NCBI RefSeq assembly: GCF_000238335.3
Contig: NZ_AHCB03000006.1
Location: forward strand, 248,001 to 312,000
From: Pseudoalteromonas marina
GTDB taxonomy: Bacteria; Pseudomonadota; Gammaproteobacteria; Enterobacterales; Alteromonadaceae
Length of the DNA stretch: 64,000 bases
Direction: 5' to 3'
Shown here piece after piece: positions 9,949-18,297 of this stretch. The notes under the pieces were generated by a model. That model made no database searches. It was not told where the DNA came from and saw nothing but the letters and a program-made list of their open reading frames with translations. A program made the position numbers and the translations under genes. The number at the start of each line of letters is the position of its first letter. The first letter of the stretch is position 1.

Positions 9949-10568
9949 CAGTGGCGGTACTCCAATGTGATTGTTTGTAAATCACTAAAGTGAGCAGTTA
10001 GGTCTTGGTGGGTAGTTAATAATATGGCGCCATTATTATCTAGATGTTGAGTAAATCGCTGCTGTAAAAACGCAACACCGCTTTTATCGAGCGCAGTAAA
10101 TGGCTCGTCTAACACCCATAAATTTGCGTCGCTTAGCCAAAGTCTAACTAATGCAACTCGTCGTTGCTGGCCTGCCGACAGCATTCTAACAGGCACATCT
10201 TCAAGACCGACCAAGCCTAGTTTTGCTAAAATTGGGTACAGGTCAGGCTCATTTGAATAACCGTTGATCCGTAACCAAAAGCGTACATTTTCAACAGCGC
10301 TCAACTGAATGTTAACACCCGTTTTATGGCCTATAAAAAGTAAGTCGTGGGCGAACTCTTCATAGTATTTATTTATTGAGCGTTCTTGATACAAAACCTC
10401 GCCTTCATCAGGCGCAGAAAAGCCAGCGATGATACGCAATAACGATGTTTTACCAGCCCCATTAGGACCCGCTAATTGCATGATTTGACCGCTTTTAAGG
10501 CTAAAATTAAGGTCCGCAAACAAACAACGTTCTTGCTTGATGCAGGAGACGGACTTAATGTGTAACAA
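9948..10568 (-). CDS. ccmA: Cytochrome c biogenesis ATP-binding protein CcmA
   Basis: ATPase of the CcmAB transporter. It contains Walker A GPNGAGKTS, signature LSAGQQRR and Walker B WVLDEPFTALD. No ATG or GTG fits the family start. TTG at 10568 gives a protein beginning LHIKSVSC, as expected, with GAGAGA about ten bases upstream; an earlier in-frame TTG at 10589 would add seven residues. This is the first gene of the ccm operon, facing away from the FliK-like gene, so the promoter should lie in 10590-10681. Confidence 0.93.
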   Translation of the reverse strand: MLHIKSVSCIKQERCLFADLNFSLKSGQIMQLAGPNGAGKTSLLRIIAGFSAPDEGEVLYQERSINKYYEEFAHDLLFIGHKTGVNIQLSAVENVRFWLRINGYSNEPDLYPILAKLGLVGLEDVPVRMLSAGQQRRVALVRLWLSDANLWVLDEPFTALDKSGVAFLQQRFTQHLDNNGAILLTTHQDLTAHFSDLQTITLEYRH

Positions 10569-10681
10569 GATGACGATTCTCTCTGCCAAAAATTAGGCGT
10601 TAGTCTACCATAATGATAGGGTAATACGAATATTGCTTTAAAATCGATTCACTTAAAATAGAGAAAACTTGATTTAAAATA

Positions 10682-13306
10682 ATGAATACGCCAACGCAAA
10701 TAACATTATCCAATTCATTGGTTATCAATTCATCAACTAATAACCAAACCAATGAGTTACCACAAATACCAAGTGAAGTACTTGCGGCTAAAAACATTCA
10801 ATTTTCAAAAGACTCTATCACGCTAGAAGTGCTGGTTAATAAGCAATGGCAAACGCTCAGACTAGGCACAAGCAATGCCCCTCAATCTTTAGATAAAATT
10901 GCTAGCGCGCGCATTCAACTAAGCGAAGACGGAAAGCAGCTATATATTTTGCCAAATGTAGCAACAATTAAACTTAACCAGCCTGCCCAATTACAACGCT
11001 TATTAAATTTTATTAGTACCGGTGCAGAGGTTGAAAGCAAGCCACTTTCAGTTCAGCTTGCTTTAGCGCCTGCACCAAAGCTAATTATTGATAAGCTCAA
11101 TGCTAGTATTGCCATAAATAAAGATGTTGCTCAGCTACTCAGCACAGAGCAACCTTTAAAACTAGCCATAAGTACCAACAGTAAAGGCGCACAAATTGAT
11201 GTTATTAACCGCTTTGCTGATACCGTTCACACCCAGCCTTTAAGCCAAACAAAGCTGGTTAAAATGCTAGCAAGCTTGTTACCCAATGCACAACTACAGG
11301 CAACGCCTAAATTAGCCATTTTAACGCATCCGCAAAAATCAGGCTCTTTCACCACGCAAGTATCAAACACGCAGCTTGCTGAACTGCCTAACTCGCCTGT
11401 GAAAGTGACTGTTGCAAATCAAGCCGATAAGCTTGTAATAACAACACAAGCTCAAAGCGTAAAAGTGATGCTGAGTAACTCTTTTACTAAACCTTTTAAT
11501 GAATTACTTACTGCGCAACACGCTAATTTACAAACCGCGCCAGCGCAGCTTAATAACACCGCTAAAGTAAGTCCGCTGGTGAGTACTAATAGCCCTATAA
11601 AGTCTTGGCTGCAAACTAGTTTTAGTGATTTAAAAACACGAATCAATGATGCAGTAAATTATTTTGAAAACAAATCGTTTGCAAACGAAAACAAAACTCA
11701 AATCGCACCATCACTCACTTTACAAAAACAGTTTATCGCCCCGTCCCCACTAACAAGTAGAATTAATTTAATTGAAAATGCAGGTATACAAGTTGCTAAT
11801 AGTGCGCAAAAGCCAAGTACTGAACTTGTTAATATTTTACCTAAGCATTTTTCTCAATTACCCCCTATTGTGCAGTTAACACAGCTAATAAAAGCAAATG
11901 TTGCTATTTGGCAACCTCCTGGTGGCAAAGTTATCAGTAGTCACTTGCCTATACCCAATGCTAATACAACAAATACACCAGAAAATAAGCAGCCACCAAT
12001 CGAAAAAGTCTCAGCCCACAGTAAAACAGAGGTAGGTACACAATCAGGCGCACTGTTAAGTGCTCAAATAAAAGCAGAACCCGCAACCAAAAATACAGAG
12101 CAAGTATTAAAAAACCAAACAGTGCAAGTTCAATCCACCTTGAGTAATGACCTACAAAAACAAACGACAATTAAAGAGTTAAACTCTCTTCCTGTTACAA
12201 AAGTGGGGCTTAGCCATGCTCAACAAGCTAATGCAGATAATAAACTGGCTACACTCCCTACCCTAAAAGCCAATAGCCCAGCAACCCAACAAAAACATGC
12301 TGTAACTTCTATACCAGCAAGTAACCCCCTATTTAGTGCAGTATTTAGTAACACAACGACTATTGCCTCACCAAGCCAAATGTTGCAACCTATTGAAGCT
12401 AAAATATTAACGCCGCTTTTAAAGCTGCCACCATCGCATGATTCAACTCACAAACTCACTGAAGAAAAAATTTCATTGAGCAGTCAAATAGCCGATATTC
12501 AAGTGAAAGCGACTAAGCAAACACCTGACCTTAATGCGCTGGTTAATCAAGCTTTTAATCGTATGGTATCAAGCAGCAACGTTAGCCCGACTGCCGTACA
12601 AAGAGAGATATTAGCGACGCTGCAACCTCACAGCCTCACGCATGACACCCTGCAAAGTAGCTTTACCAAAGGGCTTGAGCAGCTAGCGGTTAGTATTTTG
12701 GCGGCGCCTATTATTAACCAGTCTGTAACCCCAATTACCTTTGACTCAAAAACAGGCATAGATGCATTACTACAGGTGCTTATGCCTACGTTTAAAGCTG
12801 GCAAAGCAAGTTCAAAAATACTAGATCAACTTCAGCAATCACAAGTGCAAGCGCTTGCTGGAGAGATTACTCAGGTTAAAAACGCGCTCACACAGGTAAG
12901 TGTTTCAACACCAAGTCAGCAACCCGAAAGTAACCCGCTGGCACAGTTTTTACTTCCGATGAAATTACCGCCAGAAGCAGCCCAAACAGAAATAACGCTA
13001 GGGCAATATAAAAAACCATCGGCCGATAAACTAGAGCCTAAAAATGTCTGGTTTGTTAGATTAAATTTTGATTATGCAGATCTCGGTCAACTACAAATTA
13101 CCGCCGAGCTAATGGACAAGTCGCTCGATTGCCAATTATTAGCATCAAGCCAAGAAGTGAGTGCCATTGCCCACCCTCACCTTGATAACCTGCGCTCAAA
13201 ACTGGCTAAACACGGCTTACAAGTTGCTGAACTAAACCTAAAACGAGGGGAGGCAACCCATGCTGCTTTTTATAAATCCCATGCAATTATTAATATTAAG
13301 GTGTAG
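10682..13306 (+). CDS. FliK-like hook-length control protein
   Basis: Long low-complexity protein (874 residues) rich in Gln, Ser, Thr, Asn and Lys, ending in a compact domain at about 755-874 that resembles the flagellar hook-length control C-terminal domain (FliK/Flg_hook): WFVRLNFDYADLGQLQITAEL, then paired helices and GLQVAELNLKRGE. FliK measures hook length and switches export specificity by contacting FlhB. The next gene encodes an isolated FlhB C-terminal domain, which supports this call. No other flagellar genes are nearby, so this may be a FliK paralogue rather than the main hook ruler. Confidence 0.72.
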   Translation: MNTPTQITLSNSLVINSSTNNQTNELPQIPSEVLAAKNIQFSKDSITLEVLVNKQWQTLRLGTSNAPQSLDKIASARIQLSEDGKQLYILPNVATIKLNQPAQLQRLLNFISTGAEVESKPLSVQLALAPAPKLIIDKLNASIAINKDVAQLLSTEQPLKLAISTNSKGAQIDVINRFADTVHTQPLSQTKLVKMLASLLPNAQLQATPKLAILTHPQKSGSFTTQVSNTQLAELPNSPVKVTVANQADKLVITTQAQSVKVMLSNSFTKPFNELLTAQHANLQTAPAQLNNTAKVSPLVSTNSPIKSWLQTSFSDLKTRINDAVNYFENKSFANENKTQIAPSLTLQKQFIAPSPLTSRINLIENAGIQVANSAQKPSTELVNILPKHFSQLPPIVQLTQLIKANVAIWQPPGGKVISSHLPIPNANTTNTPENKQPPIEKVSAHSKTEVGTQSGALLSAQIKAEPATKNTEQVLKNQTVQVQSTLSNDLQKQTTIKELNSLPVTKVGLSHAQQANADNKLATLPTLKANSPATQQKHAVTSIPASNPLFSAVFSNTTTIASPSQMLQPIEAKILTPLLKLPPSHDSTHKLTEEKISLSSQIADIQVKATKQTPDLNALVNQAFNRMVSSSNVSPTAVQREILATLQPHSLTHDTLQSSFTKGLEQLAVSILAAPIINQSVTPITFDSKTGIDALLQVLMPTFKAGKASSKILDQLQQSQVQALAGEITQVKNALTQVSVSTPSQQPESNPLAQFLLPMKLPPEAAQTEITLGQYKKPSADKLEPKNVWFVRLNFDYADLGQLQITAELMDKSLDCQLLASSQEVSAIAHPHLDNLRSKLAKHGLQVAELNLKRGEATHAAFYKSHAIINIKV

Positions 13307-13308
13307 CT

Positions 13309-13617
13309 ATGAGTGATTCCCCTAAGAGCAAGTCGGCAATTGGCCTTTTATACGAAGCAGGAAGCACGCCTTCAGTGAGTGTTAAGGGGTTTGGGGAGTT
13401 GGCGGAAGAAATAATCGCTGCAGCAAAACAAAAAGGGATCATGATCCACGAAGATCCCGATTTAGCTAAAACCTTATCGCACCTCGAATTAGGTGAAGAG
13501 ATTCCAAAAGAGCTTTATTTTGTGATTGCAGAACTGATTGCGTTTTCGTATGTATTACGTGGGCAGTTCCCACCAGGGTGGCAGGACTTTCAAGGTAAGC
13601 TAAATATAAAAGCTTAA
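13309..13617 (+). CDS. Free-standing FlhB C-terminal domain protein
   Basis: Protein of 102 residues matching only the cytoplasmic domain of FlhB/YscU export-switch proteins: SAIGLLYEAG, GFGELAEEIIAAAKQKG, IHEDPDLAKTL, IPKELYFVIAELIAFSYVLRG. It has no membrane helices, and the autocleavage motif NPTH of FlhB is absent (the matching place reads SVSVKG). RBS AAGGTG precedes it, three bases after the FliK-like gene, so the two are co-translated. An accessory role in export switching is inference. Confidence 0.82.
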   Translation: MSDSPKSKSAIGLLYEAGSTPSVSVKGFGELAEEIIAAAKQKGIMIHEDPDLAKTLSHLELGEEIPKELYFVIAELIAFSYVLRGQFPPGWQDFQGKLNIKA

Positions 13618-13621
13618 AATT

Positions 13622-13646
13622 GAAAAAGGCGCAAAGCGCCTTTTTC
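13622..13646. terminator. Bidirectional terminator, flhB-like / thioesterase
   Basis: Perfect 11-bp stem GAAAAAGGCGC / GCGCCTTTTTC with an AAA loop, between convergent stops at 13617 and 13649. Confidence 0.93.
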
Positions 13647-13648
13647 AT

Positions 13649-14185
13649 TTACTTTGGTAAATTAGTCATTTTTTTCTGTTCAAGCATTTCTTTCCAATGC
13701 ATTACTTCGCTGGGTAAAATAGGGGTTTTACCTTCAAAGCCAGCCACTTCAAGCATTTCTTCAATACTTATAACACCTTTTTTGCTTTTAAATACGCCAC
13801 GTACGTACGCAATCGCATGCAAACCACGATCAGAATGAAATTTCTGCTCAATGTAAAAATACTTATGATCCCAGCCCACTAACTTAGTGCTAATAGTGTA
13901 GTTTTGCATGGGCTTAATATCACGAATGTAAGTAATAGCTGTTGCATTAACAATAGGAAACCAACGTCGTTTCATTATTTGTTTTAGCAAACCTACTCGC
14001 TCAGTCATCCACGTACGCGACAAGTCCATCATGGCCAAATAGCGCGAATTAGTTAAATGTAAATTAATATCACAATCGGTAGGAAGTGCTTTGTAATCAA
14101 TATCTACCGTATCGAGTAAATCTTGATAGTGTTTATTACGCTTAATTTTAAAAAATAATAATAGGAGTCGAATATATAAGTTCAC
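13649..14185 (-). CDS. Acyl-CoA thioesterase-like hotdog protein (4HBT)
   Basis: Hotdog-fold protein of 178 residues with a hydrophobic N-terminal stretch (LLLLFF), then the thioesterase-like core: DYKALPTDCDINLHLTNSRYLAMMD (Asp-x-Asn-x-His-x-x-Asn motif), YFYIEQKFHSD and AIAYVRGVFK. It resembles the THEM6/4HBT_2 group of putative acyl-CoA thioesterases. GTG start at 14185. Substrate unknown. It appears monocistronic. Confidence 0.8.
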   Translation of the reverse strand: MNLYIRLLLLFFKIKRNKHYQDLLDTVDIDYKALPTDCDINLHLTNSRYLAMMDLSRTWMTERVGLLKQIMKRRWFPIVNATAITYIRDIKPMQNYTISTKLVGWDHKYFYIEQKFHSDRGLHAIAYVRGVFKSKKGVISIEEMLEVAGFEGKTPILPSEVMHWKEMLEQKKMTNLPK

Positions 14186-14286
14186 AACAAAGGTCTTACC
14201 AACAAAATTTTACTGAGTGTATCACAAGCACTTGCTAAGACGTATGTTCTCCCTTACTCTTTATTACTCATATATATAAAAATAAA

Positions 14287-14787
14287 ATGCTTATGAAACC
14301 TCTACTACATATAATTACGTTTATTGGATTACTCGTACCAAGCTATTCAGCGCTAGCTGATTTTTCATTACCCGGCAAAGGCACTATTACCTACTCAACG
14401 GGTATACAAAAAGAATTTGACTTTGGTTTTGCTTGGCAACAAAAAGCTGAACAATTTAAAATTGGCGCTAAAAGCTACAATATGCAAAGTATTCCAAGTT
14501 CATACTCAGTTGCAATTACACTATCAAAAGATGAAAGCCAGGTATGGGTTCAAGAGTTTAACAATGGTTTTATTGAAGGGTTTAATTGGCAAATTGGTGA
14601 GCATACTGTGTCACTAAAAAAACAAAAGTTTAGCGACCGAGTAAAAGGCGACTATGTAATCGAGCTTAACAACCGTAGTTACTTTTTTACGCGCAACAAT
14701 GCCAGTATTGTTATTAACTTTAATGAAGACGGTATAGAAACGATTGCTATTGATGGTGTTACAAAAAACATGGGGACTAAAAGCTAG
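14287..14787 (+). CDS. Hypothetical exported protein
   Basis: Not recognised. The 166-residue product has a clear signal peptide (hydrophobic stretch about 5-20, likely cut after YSALA), then a beta-rich, aromatic-rich mature part with alternating polar and hydrophobic strands and no cysteines. Two in-frame ATGs (14287, 14293) lie close together and neither has a strong Shine-Dalgarno. Periplasmic or secreted location is likely. It is isolated between minus-strand genes. Confidence 0.7.
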   Translation: MLMKPLLHIITFIGLLVPSYSALADFSLPGKGTITYSTGIQKEFDFGFAWQQKAEQFKIGAKSYNMQSIPSSYSVAITLSKDESQVWVQEFNNGFIEGFNWQIGEHTVSLKKQKFSDRVKGDYVIELNNRSYFFTRNNASIVINFNEDGIETIAIDGVTKNMGTKS

Positions 14788-14812
14788 TCCCCTGTTTTAA
14801 TTTTAGAGTCAT

Positions 14813-16369
14813 CTAAACCTTAACGGTTTTTCTGTTTATACCGTAGTCACGCAACTTATTTGCCACTGCGGTATGACTAAGCCCTAAACGTTTGGCAAGT
14901 TGCCTTGAACTTGGGTAAGCAGGATAAAGTTTACGCAGCAACGTTGCCTCAAAACGCTTCACAGCTTGATCAAGCGAGCCTTCAAAGTCCGACTCCAAAT
15001 ACCCTAACTCATGTGTAAACGTAGGTAGTTGTAAATGCTCTAAACGCAACTCGCTATCATCTAACAATGAGACTGCGCGGTAAATAGCATTTTCAAGTTG
15101 GCGAACATTACCCGGCCACGGATATTCTTGTAAAAAACTCAAACACTCTTGTGATAATAACGGGATAGCATGGCCATTTTGCTGGGCATATTTTTGGATA
15201 AAATGCTCTGCCAGAGGACCCACATCGGCTTTGCGGTCTCGTAACGGAGCAATTTCGAGAGTTAATACATTAATTCGGTAGTACAAGTCTTCTCTAAACA
15301 CACCTTCTTGTACCATTGCGGGCAAGTCTTTTTGAGTAGCGGCTACAATACGAACATTAACTTTTACTTCGTTCTCATCGCCTACTTTTCTAAACGTTCC
15401 GTCTTGTAAAAAGCGCAAAAGTTTAGTTTGTAGCTGGGTCGACATTTCACCCACTTCATCTAAAAATACGGTACCGCCGTCAGCTTGCTCTAGTACACCG
15501 CGTTTAGGAGCTGCATTTTCTTCGTAGCCTGCATAACCAAAAAGCTCAGACTCCGCTACATCATCAGGTAACGACGCGCACGAAAGCGCAATAAATGGCT
15601 TCACAGAACGGTTTGACGCATAATGACACGCTCGCGCAAGTAACTCTTTACCTGTGCCTGTTTCACCCGTGATGAGTATGGGTGCTTCTAACTGTGCCAT
15701 TTTTCGTGCTTCACGTACAACACGACGCATAGCAGTACTAAAGTTATGAATGGTGGCAAAGCTTTCTTGTCCGTAGCGCCTAAATGCACTAACTTGCTGA
15801 CCTAAACGACTTTGCGACTTAATATTAATAACCGCACCAGCTAAAACATCGCCTTCACTGCCTTGTGGCACGGCAATTGGTAAAATATCTGCAATAAAGT
15901 CTTCGCCAGCTACTTCAACCCGAGTGGTTTGGCCTAACACTTCCTTGCCCTCTAACCAACGCGTAAAGTTAAAGCCCTTTAGTAGGTTATTTATGTTAGC
16001 GCCAATAACTTCTTTTTCACTTAACTGCAGGTCTTTACAGGCAGCATCGTTGCATAAACGTACCCAGCCCTTAGCATCAATAGAAATAACACCATCAGGT
16101 AATGCACGTAACAAGGTATTTAATTCGTTATGCTCTCGCTCAGAAGGGAGAAATGCGGTAGTGCGTACATCATGCACACCATCAATCAGACGGATAGAAG
16201 GCATGATTTTTTGAAACTGCTCAAACTCTATTTCTGGAAAGCTCACATACATACGGCAATTGACAGAATCGACCTCAATACCTTTTAAATCAACACTGTA
16301 GTTAACTAAAATATTAAGGATTTCTTGGGCTATACCGATCCTATCAGCACAGTGAATATCTAGACGCAT
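14813..16369 (-). CDS. tyrR: Aromatic amino acid regulator TyrR
   Basis: Transcription regulator of aromatic amino acid genes; in this family ligand binding to the ACT and AAA+ parts shifts it between repressor and activator. The 518 residues hold an ACT domain (1-75), PAS (about 80-190), AAA+ domain (about 205-440; Walker A GETGTGKE, Walker B TVFLDEVGEM, FREDLYYRINVL) and a C-terminal HTH (SRQLAKRLGLSHTAVANKL). After ELFGYAG the sigma-54 contact loop GAFTGA is missing, as in E. coli TyrR, so it should act on sigma-70 promoters. A possible own TyrR box lies upstream. Confidence 0.95.
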   Translation of the reverse strand: MRLDIHCADRIGIAQEILNILVNYSVDLKGIEVDSVNCRMYVSFPEIEFEQFQKIMPSIRLIDGVHDVRTTAFLPSEREHNELNTLLRALPDGVISIDAKGWVRLCNDAACKDLQLSEKEVIGANINNLLKGFNFTRWLEGKEVLGQTTRVEVAGEDFIADILPIAVPQGSEGDVLAGAVINIKSQSRLGQQVSAFRRYGQESFATIHNFSTAMRRVVREARKMAQLEAPILITGETGTGKELLARACHYASNRSVKPFIALSCASLPDDVAESELFGYAGYEENAAPKRGVLEQADGGTVFLDEVGEMSTQLQTKLLRFLQDGTFRKVGDENEVKVNVRIVAATQKDLPAMVQEGVFREDLYYRINVLTLEIAPLRDRKADVGPLAEHFIQKYAQQNGHAIPLLSQECLSFLQEYPWPGNVRQLENAIYRAVSLLDDSELRLEHLQLPTFTHELGYLESDFEGSLDQAVKRFEATLLRKLYPAYPSSRQLAKRLGLSHTAVANKLRDYGINRKTVKV

Positions 16370-16437
16370 ACATCCTCAAAGCAGGAAAAACTAAATTAGC
16401 CGAATAATACGCTAAGTCGCTTTGATAAGGTAGCTTA

Positions 16438-16457
16438 TTGTAAACATTTTTGGACAA
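16438..16457. promoter_or_regulatory. Candidate TyrR box upstream of tyrR
   Basis: TTGTAAACATTTTTGGACAA lies about 70 bases before the tyrR start. Against TGTAAA-N6-TTTACA it has two mismatches in the right half but keeps the essential G-N14-C spacing. Autoregulation is known for E. coli tyrR; here it is inferred. Confidence 0.4.
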
Positions 16458-16540
16458 GTCTGCGTTTTAATTAACACATAAGAATAACAACATAAACACG
16501 CTACACAGCAGAGCTAGCCTGCTGCATAGCTAAATTACTT

Positions 16541-18121
16541 TTAACCTTGAGGGTAAGCAGACCATTCTTCACCATCAAGTTGTATGTAAGGTCGTTTATT
16601 CACATACATCATGATTGTGCCCGCATTTTCAGCAACTTTTGGTGCTTTTGGCAAGTTTTCAACTAAATTGGCAATGCTGTTATTACCCCCAAAAACATTT
16701 GTCTCAAGTGTTTTTGCAACAATTTCAGATAAGGCAAAGTAACTAGTCGATTCGTTAATCATAATTTGCGAATAACTTTTAACGTCTGGACCAATAAATT
16801 TAATAGCAGCTGGTACAGATACAATAGTAGGGCTTGGTATTTCACGAAGACCAGCAAACTGTACCTTGTCACCTTTTAATGCTGCACCATGTTCAGGTAC
16901 TATCATTAACATGACATTACGGCCGCGCTTTTTAAGGTTTTGAATAAAACGCTTAATATCAGATAATAAATTAGCGTGCCTGATTGGGTAACTTTCAAGG
17001 CTATTCATGCGTTTTTTATTGGCCAGCTGGTTACCATCGTGAAGGCTTGTTGTGTTGTAATACATTGCACACGGCTCACAATCTTGCGCTTCATTTTTAA
17101 GCCAACTATCTAGCACTGCACCGTCAGAATAAATAGGACTGTCATCAAAGCCGTATTGCGCTACTGGAAGTGAATCAATATTAAGTGGTTTATCGTTTAG
17201 GCCACCAAAGCGATTAACCAAGCCTTTAAAGTCATCGAAGTGGCCATCGTGGTTCATCACAACGCTGCTTTGATACCCTAATTTTTCTAAATTTTTAAAT
17301 AGATAACATTGCTCTGGTGCATCACTAAATAAAGCTGTTTGGCTTGTTTGCCCACAACTTGCGCGTAAAAGCCTTATAGCTGCAGGCCCACTGTAAGATG
17401 TTGCTGAGTTAAAATCTGAAAACACCACATCAAAATCATTAAACATGTCTTCAACACTAACGCCAATAGCGTTCAAGTCATCAATCGCCATTGAACAAAT
17501 ATTTAAAACGATGACATCGAACAGTTCGCCATTAACTTGCGAAGGAAAATGGCTAATTAAATGGCTTTGTTGTTGATAAAAGTCTGACAATTTTTGATCA
17601 GGTGTTTGGCTTTCGCGCGTAATGACTTGTGCTTGATTAGTAGGCTCATTTCTAATTGTTGTATTTGTAGAGTAGGCATTTACTACTGTGCCTGATTGTT
17701 CACCCTCTCCTTGCCATCCTATCAAAAGCAGCCCAACAATTGTTATTGTTGTAAAACGTAACCACTGAGATGTATACCAAAAACACACGGTAATAACGAA
17801 TAATGCCAATAGCATATCTACACTGATGACACGTGCTAAAAGTTCAAAAAAATAGCCAAAACTGAAATCTTGAACATTATCAGCTTGCTTTGTCAGCCTA
17901 TTTATTGGGGGCAACCAAGAGTCTTGGTAAAATATGACAATCGCAAAAATACCACCAAGTACATGTTTTAACTTTTCAATAATCGCTTTTTTAAATTTGA
18001 TTGCTAAAAGTGCTGCAAGGGCTGCATTGGTTAATACATTAAAATCAATTGCGCCGTAATAAAACAAGGCAAATTTAGCTAAGAAATAAAGATTCCACGC
18101 TCCTAAACCTGATAATTTCAC
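16541..18121 (-). CDS. bcsG: Cellulose phosphoethanolamine transferase BcsG
   Basis: Inner-membrane enzyme that transfers phosphoethanolamine from phospholipid to nascent cellulose in the periplasm. The 526-residue protein has N-terminal helices and a large periplasmic domain. It keeps the family features known from E. coli: the zinc-ligand Cys in VLNICSMAIDDL, the nucleophile region SATSYSGPAAIRLLRASCGQ, LHDGNQ and the metal motif VPEHGAALKGD. Start is GTG at 18121, overlapping the bcsF stop (GTGA), so it is translationally coupled. It points to modified rather than plain cellulose. Confidence 0.95.
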   Translation of the reverse strand: MKLSGLGAWNLYFLAKFALFYYGAIDFNVLTNAALAALLAIKFKKAIIEKLKHVLGGIFAIVIFYQDSWLPPINRLTKQADNVQDFSFGYFFELLARVISVDMLLALFVITVCFWYTSQWLRFTTITIVGLLLIGWQGEGEQSGTVVNAYSTNTTIRNEPTNQAQVITRESQTPDQKLSDFYQQQSHLISHFPSQVNGELFDVIVLNICSMAIDDLNAIGVSVEDMFNDFDVVFSDFNSATSYSGPAAIRLLRASCGQTSQTALFSDAPEQCYLFKNLEKLGYQSSVVMNHDGHFDDFKGLVNRFGGLNDKPLNIDSLPVAQYGFDDSPIYSDGAVLDSWLKNEAQDCEPCAMYYNTTSLHDGNQLANKKRMNSLESYPIRHANLLSDIKRFIQNLKKRGRNVMLMIVPEHGAALKGDKVQFAGLREIPSPTIVSVPAAIKFIGPDVKSYSQIMINESTSYFALSEIVAKTLETNVFGGNNSIANLVENLPKAPKVAENAGTIMMYVNKRPYIQLDGEEWSAYPQG

Positions 18122-18294
18122 TGCTCATCCTTCTTTTTTTTATTCGGTGTATAAGGTTCAAGTACTTCGTGTTTAAAAGTAAGCTTGTAATAATATGTTT
18201 TTACTCTGGCCAATATTTGAGTTGCCGACATACAAAGCACAATACCGACTATAATTGCCAAAATAACGGTAATAAAAAGCTGATTAATACTCAT
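18118..18294 (-). CDS. bcsF: Small membrane protein BcsF
   Basis: Short gene of 58 codons found by translating the gap between bcsE and bcsG: starts MSINQLFITV, one membrane helix at about 5-25, then a basic amphipathic stretch and a Lys-rich tail ending KKKKDEQ. Size, topology and position match E. coli BcsF, which brings BcsE to the membrane and links it to BcsG. Start ATG at 18294 lies within a few bases of the bcsE stop; its stop overlaps the bcsG GTG. Sequence identity to E. coli BcsF is low, so the call leans on context. Confidence 0.85.
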   Translation of the reverse strand: MSINQLFITVILAIIVGIVLCMSATQILARVKTYYYKLTFKHEVLEPYTPNKKKKDEQ

Positions 18295-18297
18295 TGG

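Noticed and set aside
16506..16524. CAGCAG/CTGCTG hairpin as bcsG terminator
   Set aside because: No T-run follows on the minus strand; may be a chance stem.
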